Shown in pieces: positions 31,501-43,200 of a stretch of 64,000 nt of DNA; position 1 is the first letter of the stretch, and each line of letters begins with the position of its first letter. The stretch is from Adenophora triphylla var. japonica (taxonomy: Eukaryota > Streptophyta > Magnoliopsida > Asterales > Campanulaceae), in the NCBI GenBank assembly GCA_022495995.1, contig JAFEMH010000339.1, positions 62,001 through 126,000 of the forward strand. The letters run 5' to 3'. The translations under genes were made by a program, and so were the position numbers. The notes under the pieces were generated by a model, which saw nothing but the letters and a program-made list of their open reading frames with translations, did not search any database and was not told the DNA's origin.

Positions 31501-34500
31501 GGTCCACCACCAAGCAGTAAACGCATAACCCGTAGTCGACCTCCTCCGATCCAAGTCATCCGCATAATTCGAATCAACATATCCCACAACAGAAAGCTCC
31601 TCACTCTTACCTCCAAACATGATGCCATAATCCATAGTGCCCTTCAAATATCTGAGAATCCACTTGACTGTTTCCCAATGCTGTTTACCCGGATTCGCCA
31701 TATATTTGCTAACCACACTAATAGCTTGCGCCAAATCTGGCCTCGTGCAAACCATAGCATACATGAGACATCCCACTGCGCCAGATAGGAACCTTTCGAC
31801 ATACTCCGAATATCTTCAGCCGAACTCGGGAATCTGATGCAGATAAATTAAAATGACTCGCCAACGGTGTCTTCACAGTTTTTGGATCCCGCATATTGAA
31901 CCTCTCCAACACCTTCTCCACATAGCCGGCTTAAGACAACCACAATCTCCTAGATTACCCGTCTCCTGGCGAATCTCTATCCCAAGAATCCTCTTCGCTT
32001 CCCCAAATCCTTCATGTCAAACTCTCTACTCAACAAGGCCTTCAACCGATTGACCTCATTCTTACTTCTACCCGCTGATAAGCATATCATCCACGTACAG
32101 TAATGTAAAAATAAAAGAACCATCATCAAGGCTCTTCACATACACGCAAGCAATCATACTCACAACGCCAGAGCCAATACGTACCATGTAGAGTCAAACC
32201 TCGTATACCATCGTCGAGACTCGTTTCAGCCCCATAAAGTGACTTCTTCAATCTACAAACCAAACGCCTCCTCGCCCGGGCTCCGTGAACCCACGTGGTT
32301 GCTCCATGAAAATCTCGCTTATCCAACTCACCATGTAGAAACGCAGCTACATCCATCTGCTTCCAACACCAAATCATAATGCGCTACAAGACCCAACACA
32401 ATTCGAATGGAAATGTGTCTCACAACAGCCAAAATCTCATTATAATCCACCCCTCTCGCCGCGAATACCCCTTGCTACCAAACGAGCCTTCAACTTTTCC
32501 CCCTCTTTTTCTGATACTGCTTCCTTGCTCTTGAAAACCCACTTGCAACCAATAGCACGCTTCCCTTTACGAAGCTCCACCAAATCCCATGTATTGTTCT
32601 TCTACAATGACTCCATCTCCTCCACCATAGAAGCTACCCACTTGCCCTTTTCCTGACTGCTTATTGCCTCCTTAAAAGTACTTCGGGTCTCCACTACTAA
32701 GAACAAGAACATACGAAGCCACGTTTTCAAACTCATACTCGACCGGTGGCTTCGATTACTCTCTTAGGTCTCCCAACTGAAGTACTAGCCACTTCTTGTG
32801 TAGTTGCCTCGACTCGAAGAGCGAGATCCGCACGCATCATCCTCACGTAGCTCCACCTCAATAACCTGCTTCTCGCCCTCTTTGCTTTCTGGCACCTTCT
32901 CCTTGTCATCTTGAGTACACTTCAACATAGCCTTTTCATCAAAGACTACATCCCTACTAATCACCACCTTGCTTGACTTAGGATCCCAAAGCTTGTATCC
33001 TTTCACACTTGTTTCATACCAAAGAAAGACACTGTTTTGACTTTGGGTCAAGCTTCGACCGCTCTTCACCAGGAATATGCACATAGGATGGACACCCAAA
33101 CACCCGAATATCGGTGAAGTCTACCTCATTACCCGTCCATACCTCCTCCGCAAACCTGTTGTCCAAAGAGACTCTAGGTGATCTGTTAATCAAGAAACAT
33201 GCCATACTCACCGCATCAGCCCAAAAATTATTCGCCAACCCCGCATTGAATCGTAGACACCTAGCCCTTTCCTCAATAGTTCTATTTATCCTCTCAGCCA
33301 CACCGTTTTGCTGTGGTGTCTTGCGTACTGTGTAGTGCCTCTTGATTCCATGCTCTCTACAGAACTTCTTGAACTCGCCATCTGTGTACTCTGTCCCATT
33401 ATCACTCCTCAAACACTTGATTTTTCGCCCCGTTTGATTTTCCACTTCAGCTTTCCACACCTTGAACTTCTCAAAAGTTTCTGACTTGCGCCTCATGAAG
33501 TAAACCCAAACCTTCTTCGAAAAATCATCAATAAAAGTCACGAAGTAATAATGTCCTCCTCTAGATTCTGTTCTAACCAGCCCCCACACATCTGAATGAA
33601 CATAGTCGAGAATGTCCTTTGTTGTATGCTTACCCGTCTTGAATTGCACCTTATTCTGCTTTCCAAGAACACAATACTTGCAAAACTCAAGTTTACAAGT
33701 CTTCACACCCTTCAACAACTTTCGTTTATGAAGTTCCCGCATCTCCCTTTCACCCATGTGACCAAGCCTCATATGCCATAGAAGGGTATCAGTATCAACC
33801 TCAGACTCAACAGATGTGCTCCACCTACAACCGTGCTTCCTAGCAACCTGTAAATGTTCTTGGAGCCCTTCTCACCCTTCATCACAACCATAGCACCCTT
33901 AACTATTTTCAATACTCCATCTTGTGCTTTATAGTTCATACCGTTAGCATCCAAGGTACCCAATGAAATCAGATTTTTACAAACATCTGGCACATGTCTA
34001 ACATCACATAGCGTTCTAATAACACCATCATACATCTTAATTCTTATAGTTCCTATGCCAGCAATTTAACAAGTAGCACTATTACCCATAGTAACTATAC
34101 CAGAATTAACTGACCTGTAGGTATCGAACCAATCACGATTCGCCGTCACATGAAACGAACATGCTGAATCCAGAATCCAGCCATCTGTCGGGTGCTCCAC
34201 AGCTAGCTGATGAAGTCGTGAGCATATCTCCATCCACATCCTCTGAGCAATCTTCAACCACATTGACTGACTTTGAAGATCCTTCCTTGCCTTTACCGTT
34301 CCCCTTCTCCGGACAATTCTGCCTCTTTTGCCCCTTCTGCCCACACTTGAAACAATTCCCCTTGTACTTCCTTGACTGCGAACGAGAATTGTGCCTGTGC
34401 GAGTTATCCCGAAACTGAGATCTCCCACGTTCCTGATTTTCCTTCACAAATAACCCCTCACCCGCAGGTTCATCAACGGACTTCATCCGTTTATGAAAAG

Positions 34501-37226
34501 CTAGAAGAGCTTCTGTGACCGGTTGCAACGCTACAGTATCTTTTCCCCAAGTCAACGTAGTAACAAGATTTTCATATGTCGAAGAAGACGGCAACGAATT
34601 CAACAGCATCAACGCCTTGTCCTCCTCCTCGAACGTCACCTCCACCCTAACCAAATCGTTGAGTATTTGATTAAACGTGTGGATGTGAGATTCAAGATCC
34701 GAACCCTCTGCCATCTTAAGCCCATACAACCGTTGCTTAAGATGCAACTTGTTCGACAGCGATTTTGACATATATCTAGCCTCCAAAATCTCCCAAACCT
34801 TCGTCGGTGATTCTTCATCGATCACTTGATACACCACCTCATCCGCAAGGCACTGCCGTATAGAGGATACAGCCCGTTCTTGCAACTCCTTCCATGGTCC
34901 TTCGACATCATCGGGTTCAGTCGAATGCCGAAGAACTTTTCCCAAGCCTGCTTGAACCAAAAAATCCTTCACCCTCCTTTGTCATAATGCAAAGTTTCCA
35001 TGCCCAACGAATTTCTGAACATCGGACTTCACGTTGATAGAATTAACCCCAGCCATCGCAGCCGTGCTCTGATACCAGTTGTTGTACAATGCAGCGGAAG
35101 CAAATAAATAATAACCAAGAACACACACCAAGCAATTGAGAAATCGAAAGAGAAAAGAGATGGAAATCGATTGGGGTTTTGAACCTTGCCTCTGTATTAT
35201 TATGTGCAATGTCTCATCTGTTTACATAGGGTTACAAACAGTATATATATGTTACAAACCCTAGCCTAAACCAAGACCAAATAAACAGAAACCCGTTCAG
35301 GCCCAAAACCCCCTGTCAGCCTTGGAGCGCCCGCCCCAAGGTGACCCAGGCGCCCGCCTGGCGAGGTGCAATGCCAAGCTGCTCCTTCGGCCTTCGATGC
35401 GCCCGCCCCAGAAAGATCCATGCGGCCGCCTCAAAGCCCCACGCCACAGCCATACATTCGGCCACCCAGGCGCCCGCCTCGGATAGCACGGGGCGCCCGC
35501 CTCGCGGCGTTGAGAGAGTCAGAGGGTGCCGGGCCCTTTGCCAGGACATCGAGCCATAACATCCAACAAAGACCTTATGCATGCTGGGAAAAATCAGGAT
35601 ATTCACGGTAGGAATATCATATAGAATCTTAATTTAGAGAAGTGTGGCCCCTAGTTTGGTTCCAGATTGGAAGGATTGAATTACAAGAGAACAGAATATA
35701 TTATTGCAATATTCTTAATCAGATGTGCTGAATAGCTATGCTTTTAAGATGTGCATTTCTTTTTCTTTTCTTGTTTAGAAAAGTTTAAGTCTTAGTGCCA
35801 GGGTAGCGTTGGTTGAGATATGTACTCAAAGTGTTGTAGCCGTGGCACACTAACCCTTTTGAGTCTAACCTAGATAGGGTATGCCAATACGAGTTCACAT
35901 ACGAAGAACATTACTGATTTTGGGCCAATGGTTTACCAATTTACGTCCTATTAAGTCTCAATCCCCTCCCAACCTTTGTACACAAATAAATTTGCACAAT
36001 TACACGTGCATATATCGTATGTAGTATATAAACACAAGTACACATGTAAATCACATTAGAAAATCATAAAGAGGCACGCATAAGAGGCCACTTAAGTCTT
36101 AAATCACCTATGTCTATAAGAGTGTACATTAAGCACATAATTAGAGAGCATAAAGCACATCCAAGGCAGGAACACTAAATGTTAAAAAAAAAATGGATAA
36201 CTTAGGCTTAATATAAAAACAGACATAACACATATACACACACACAACTTGCTAACTTTGAGGTCAGATACTTACTTCTTCACACTCTTTCATCTTCTTT
36301 TGGGCCCCATCAAAATCATAGTTAACATAAACACATGCCAAAAACTCTGTGATAGGATCTTCAAATGAATGCTGCTCTTGCTGGACAACCTTTATAAAAT
36401 CTTTGAATTGAGGTCTTCTCCTCTTGTTAACAATGAAAGCGGTGGCAAGGTACCGTAGAAGATGGGGAGCATTAGTTTGAATGGCATTCAAGTACCTGAA
36501 AGAGATGGTTTCTATCTTTAAACAGAGATAGGAAATTAATTGCAATAACAGCAAAATAATATGGAAGCAATGGCATCATCCAACGGGCCAGGCACATTTT
36601 ATTTTTACTTCTGTTACATTGGGAGGTTGGGAGTAAGACGGGAGGGAAGGGGCCCATAGAAAATTTCAAGTCCAATAAAAATGAGGCTAAATAAACTCAG
36701 AAGACATACTTGTCCTGATTAAAGAGGTCGATGATTTGTGTTCTGCCATTATCATGATTGAAGAATATAAACAGACTCCAATGCATCAGCCATATTCTAC
36801 CTTGAACTTGATTCAACGGGGAGGAAAAATTCTGCACCAAAAATTAGTATAGGTAGAATATCCAACAAAGAATAAATTCAGGCAAAAGCAAACATATGGC
36901 AGATACTGTGAAATACCTTGGAATCAATTATTTCCTTCAATCGATTCAGTTCTTCAAGTGCGATGTCCCAGTTTTGCATTAATACCTCAGCGGCCAGCTT
37001 TCCCCATAAGGCACTCAAACTTCTTTCACTATTGGTGCACAATGCTCTGTACTGGTACAGATAATCAGCAGCACCAGAGTAATTTCCGCACTCAAATTGG
37101 AATTTGGCATACTGATACAATGCTTCTATCTGCCCTGGACCAATCTGATTGGAACAAAAACTGATAAGCATAACATGCACAGAAGCCCATGGAGTTTTTG
37201 CAATTGATTATGTGAAATGATCAATG

Positions 37227-37271
<45 letters not shown>

Positions 37272-40200
37272 TGAATTCAGAGACTACAAATATCATTATC
37301 ATTGATAACGCCGTCCAATATTAACAGCTATGAAGAAAATTCAAAATACAGCAAAAATTTCAACTTCTTCAGCTTCTTCAGTCCAGAAGGCTGATGTTTT
37401 GATCTTACAAAACATGAACCTGGAAATGAACCAATAGGTGGTATATCTAAAAATGTAAAACGTTCGCGCTTTATGGCATTGAAAAAACTCCAAACTCGCA
37501 AAGGATTGTTTATAGAACTACTATTGAGATTCTACAGACCATCTTTCCTAGTCTTTTGCTACTCCAGCTGTAATACTCAATTACGGCTTAGCTTCTGTCC
37601 CTTCAGGAATTTGTGGAACCCCTCAAGGAGCATTGCCTAGGATGCTTCCCTACAATAAAGTGTATTACGAGAAACCAACACTTAAAAGGGGATTTTTGTC
37701 CCTCTCTACGCGTATCTTTGATATTTCCTATTCGCATATAATCCCTAATTTTGTGACTTTTTTAAAAAAATAAAAACCATAGAATCCTCAGCGCCCAACA
37801 ACCAATCAAATCCACACATGTTTGACGAAAAACCAACACTTAAAAGGGCGTATCTTTGATATTTCTTATTTGCATATAACCCCTAATCTTGTGAGTTTTT
37901 TTTTTTTAAATAAAAACCATAGAATCCTCAGCGCCCAACAACCAATCAAATCCACACATGTTTGACGCAATAATTGTTACAGCCCAACGGCCATCAACCA
38001 GGAAATCCTTTTATTTTAACATAAAGATGCTGAAGGCGAAGTTATGAGGATAGTACACAAAGTGATGCTCCTATTTCATCCTAATGGAGTATCAATGATT
38101 AAAGACTTTACACAGTACTATTTTATGTGTAAAATCGAATCAATCACAGAAGTAAGAAGCAAAAATATGCATTATCATTGTATGTAGTTCATCAATCAGC
38201 CACCTTATATGCAAGTCCACCATGAGCAGACAAAAGGCATCCCAACAATGATCATACGTAATCAAAACTTACTATTTCTGAGTGCTAAAAAGAAATTGAA
38301 GGCACGTAATTAAGCTTTTTTTTTCTCATAACAGAAAGAAGTAATGAACAAGTACTATTAAACACTAATTTGAAACTAATTTTGTATGATTTCACATGAC
38401 GTAGAAAAAATTGATAGAAATCTGAACAGGAGATTCTAAGGAAACAAGGGTACATGAACAAGCCTTAAAGAATCAGCCTCGTCACCACATCAGTATGTAC
38501 AAAGTTTGATCATACGATTAAACTTCCACTCTATATTCCATGAATAATGTCATCTTGCCATTTCACTTTTACTATCTAGTTACAAAATTTAGAAGAAGCA
38601 AAGGAGCCGCCACAAATGCTCACTAGATGGAAACAATCAGAATACAATAACTTGGTCTTTTGCAACAACAAATAGACACGGTAGACACAGATTATCTCTG
38701 TGAAAATAAACTGAAAGAAAGAAAAGCTACATCCAAAATGCTGGCTACATCCAAAATGGTGGCTACACCCGAAAAGAAGAGGTGAATAAGATATCCAACA
38801 TATGAGACAGAAAGAATGGCAGATAAAATATTATAACATCAAGTTATCTGAAATTCGGTAAATGCAGATTTTTTTGCACTGCCCTCTCACTTTATACAAT
38901 TTTTCACTTGTTGTTCTCAATGACAGAACACCCCAGTTTCATTTAATTGTCTGACCATGCAGCCACTAAGCTTATAACTTTGTTGGTGAAGGGTGTTATG
39001 ATTCATATTCCATCCCCTACATACCATGCCAAATTTAAGCACTTCGGAAAGTAGGGAATTTTCACACACCTGGTAATGTTCCTGGAGCATCTGAAGATTA
39101 TACTGCTTATCAGCTCTCAACTCATTAACCGCATTTGGATTCTGCAAAAACGTAATCAAAGGAGCTGCCCCATCCTCTAACGACTTCAATCTGGCTACCA
39201 CCTCCACTCTCCTCTCCACCATATCTAATAAAAAAAGCCAAATAGTCAAAACCATCAAACACGTGAGATCAAGCACAAAATATCAAACCTAAAATATCTG
39301 ATTTACACAAAATCATAGAAATGAACATAACATTGATTGAATCTAATTATCAAAATCCATCAAATCTTTAGCATATTTATAAGTAGATTAATGTAAAGCC
39401 AAATTATAGAACCCATTAACACATAGCTAAACCAAAAACACAACTTGAACCACATACATACAAACCCAGAAAGCAATAAATTCACATGACCAAAAAGAAT
39501 AGAAATTGCATAGAATGCACATAGAAAACCAAAAGAGTGGATTACTACCACACACACACACAAAACCTCAAAGAATCAAAATTATGACTTTATTAACAAA
39601 ACCACACTAAATTTATCAAAACCCAATCATCCAATTCCCGCATAATCAAGAATTAACCATTACCAATATTATGAAATGTGAGTGTGGGTGTGGGTGTGGG
39701 TGTGGGGGTGGGTGTGGGGGTGGGTGTGGGTGTGGGTGCTCGGGCACATGGTTCTATTATTAACATATCAGGCGCCCGCATCAATCTCTCCAGGCGCCCG
39801 CCTCACTTTGTTCTCGTCATGGCTGGTGCCTCGGCCTCCCAGGCGTGCGCCCCAATCCCGCCAGGCGCCCGCCTCACATCCAACAAATTCTTCGTCGTTC
39901 CACTTCGCCCATTCTTGTGTTAATGTATTATATGTTTACCGTGTGTATCTTAGAAGTAGAATAGTCTCAATATGTTGTATATATTCTCAGTTGTTTTTAT
40001 GAAAAGACAAGAACTCAAATATTTCTTCATGGTATCAGAGCATCAAAACTGATCCTCACCTGAAACCAAGCTGCCGATTGCTGCTATGGTTAATGAAGTT
40101 GATCCAACCAAGGTATCATCCTCCAAGAAGGATGATCCGACTCACTCTCCATTTTATTTACATCCCTCCGACAATCCCGGGTTTGATAATTTCACCGGTG

Positions 40201-43200
40201 ATTCTAAAAGGTTCAAACTACGACGAATGGGCTCGATCGACGAGGAATGCTCTCCTAAGCTAAAAGAAAACTTGGCTTCATCATCGGTGCGGTGATCGGC
40301 ACCGATGCAAGCGATACGTAAGAATGGCTTATGGTGAATTCCACGGTGGTAGCATGGGTCCTCAATACGGTTGAATCGACCCTACGCTCAACACCGACTT
40401 ATGCCGACTTGGTCAAGACCCTGGGATGATCTCCAAGAAAGATTTTCGCTGGTAATGCACCTCGCATTCACCAACTTAAAGCCGAGATTGCTAATTGCAA
40501 ACAGGAGGGTCACGCGGTGGAGTACTACGGTAAACTCAAATTGATGTGGGATGAACTTGTTAATTATGATCCTCCGATTAGCCGTTCTTGTCAAGGGTGC
40601 ACTTGCGATATGGCAACTACTTTGACGAAGAAACAAAGAAGCCGAGAAGCTTCATCAGCTTTAATGGGCCCGAATTCACCCATATTTGGGACGGTAATCT
40701 CCAACATCTTGAGTACCGATCCTCTTCCACCCATTACTCGCGCCTATTCCTCGATAACCCAAGAAGAAAGCAGCACGATGTAGCTAAGGGAAACGAAGAT
40801 AGGCGTAAGCCGTTGCCTTGGCCGCAAAGGGATATTCCAGTCCGCTGACGCCGCCGCTTCCCGGACCAAAACCTTCGCCACCGCCAAGGTTTTCCGAGAC
40901 AAGACAGTACGTGCTCTCATTGTGGGAAAACTGGACATGTTGTGAAAGATTGCTTTCAACTTCATGGGTATCCAGAATGGTGGGAGGAGAGGAATAGAGT
41001 GGCTGGAGTTGGTCGTAGCAGTGGGTCTCGAGGCCGTGGACAGGGTAATCGAGGTAGGGCTAATGCAGTTGACATTAAGGGTGGATCCTCTTCCTCTTCG
41101 AATGGTAACCATGTGACTGCGGAGCATATTCGCAGTAATTTTTCCTATTGAGCAACGATCAAGTATCTACTTTGGTGAATCTTCTCAATGCTTGTACTCC
41201 GACCTCCTCCGACAAACTTTCTGGTAAGAATTATGAATGGTTGTTAGATACAGGAGCTTCGCAACATATGACGGGTAATCTTGAATTTCTGACTAATTTG
41301 TCTTCTATTCCCAACTGTGAGATTGGGATGCCAAATGGGGAAATAGCTTTGGCAAAACAAAAAGGGTCACTTTCCCTCGTCGAAATCTCTATTTGGAAGA
41401 TGTCCTATTTGTTCCTTCCATGAATTGCACTCTTATTTCGTTGCAGCCTTGTTATGCAATTACATTGCACTGTCACATTTTCTTCTAATTTGTGTATTAT
41501 ACAGGACCGAGTCACGAGGACTTTGATTGGAGCGGGTGAGCAACGCAATGGGGTATATTTGTTTCGAGCTATTGGTAGTGCACAAGCAAATAATGTTTCC
41601 TGTCAGACGACTCGTCATCTTTGGCACATGCGCATGGGTCATCCCTCGGAGTCTGTTTTAAGTAATATTCCCGTGTAGGAGCAAGAAGGAGAAGGATTGT
41701 TTGAAATCTCCTTGTGACATTTGTCAAAGAGCAAAACAAACTCGGGATAGTTTTCCTTTAAGTAATAATAGAGCAAAAGACTCTTTTGTTTTGATTCATA
41801 TTGATTTATGGGGTGATTACCGTGTTAAATCCTCTTGTGGTGCATCTTATTTTTTGACTATTGTTGATGATTATTCTCGTGCGGTTTGGGTTTATTTATT
41901 AGCTGGGAAAACTGAAGTACCCGGTATTGTTAAAAATTTTTGCTCTATGACAGAACGGCAGTTTGGCAAACAGGTTAAAACCATTCGTAGTGATAATGGT
42001 ACTGAACTACGTCCTTTACGACCTTATTTTCGTGACAATGGGATTTTGTTTGAATCATCGTGTACAGGTACTCCTCAGCAAAATGGACGAGTTGAAAGGA
42101 AACATCGCCATATATTGAATGTTGCTCGAGCTCTTCGCTTTCAGGCCAACTTACCTCTTCGGTTTTGGGGTGAGTGTGTCCTTACTGCCTGTCATTTAAT
42201 TAATCGTACTCTACTGCCTACTTGACGGACAGACCCCGTATCAAGTTCTACATGGCAAACCCCCTCTTTATAGTCTTTTAAAGATTTTTGGGTGTCTTTG
42301 TTATGTTCATGATCAACGGAGAGATCATGACAAGTTTGGTGAAAGAGGACGCCGTTGCATATTTGTTGGTTATTCTTTTGGACAAAAGGGGTGGAAAGTG
42401 TATGATTTAGAGAAAAGAAAATTCTTTGTTTCCCGAGATGTTGTGTTCTTTGAACAAATATTCCCGTTTATGGATACAGTGCAAGATGTGCAGAGTAATT
42501 TGGCACCAGTTCCGTCTTCTCCCTATGAGGTTCAGCCACTTGATACTACCTTTGTATCTCGACCGAATGTGGAGGTGCCAGTTGCAGCTGAGGGGGAAGC
42601 AGCCATGCCAAGTGAGGGAGAAAGGTTGATGCCGCAACCTGCCACTGCTTTGGCTGAGACATCAGGTTCTTCAACTTTGGGTGATGGTTCGGATTTGAGG
42701 GGGAGCAGCCCTCCGGATTTATCTGACACTCCAGGGATTGAACAATGGGTAGGGGTCATCGGGCAAAACAGCACTCCGCTTACTTGCAAGACTACGTTGT
42801 GCACACAGCTCAAATATACCCTCCTGCGTGTGCTTCATCTCCTTCAAAGTCTAAAGGTACTCGCTATCCTATACACAAATATATGAACTGTGATAGATTT
42901 TCTGTGCATCACCGTGCTTTCTTGGCAGCAGTTAGTACGGGTGTTGAACCTACCTCATATCATGAGGCGGTAAAGGATCCCAAATGGCGGAAAGCCATGC
43001 ATGATGAGATTGTGGCCTTAGAGTCTAATGATACGTGGACCTTGCAACACTTACCACAAGGCAAACAGGCAATAGGATGCAAATGGGTCTATAAAATCAA
43101 ATACAACTCCGACGGACAAGTAGAAAGGTATAAAGCTCGACTCGTGGTTCTTGGAAATAGACAAGTTGAGGGGATCGATTATAATGAGACATTCGCCCCG

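Larger units (their letters stand above)
30241..35568 (-). mobile_element. Ty1/copia element in eIF3e intron 5 (Tork-like)
   Basis: TSD AAGAC on both sides (30236-30240, 35569-35573). LTRs start TGTTGTACAATG and end ATCCAACA on the plus strand. PBS is complementary to initiator tRNA-Met. gag, PR, IN, RT and RNase H are in copia order on the minus strand, the same direction as eIF3e. [11 protein letters not shown] in the protease and the gag type fit a Tork-like lineage (inference). Confidence 0.93.
37145..39069 (-). other. eIF3e intron 2
   Basis: 1.9-kb intron with normal ends; contains a (TA)n tract and a tandem duplication (listed separately). No gene. Confidence 0.8.

Noticed and set aside
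39678..40002. Val-Gly / Trp-Val repeat ORFs
   Set aside because: They are by-products of the GTGGGT array running into the copia LTR.
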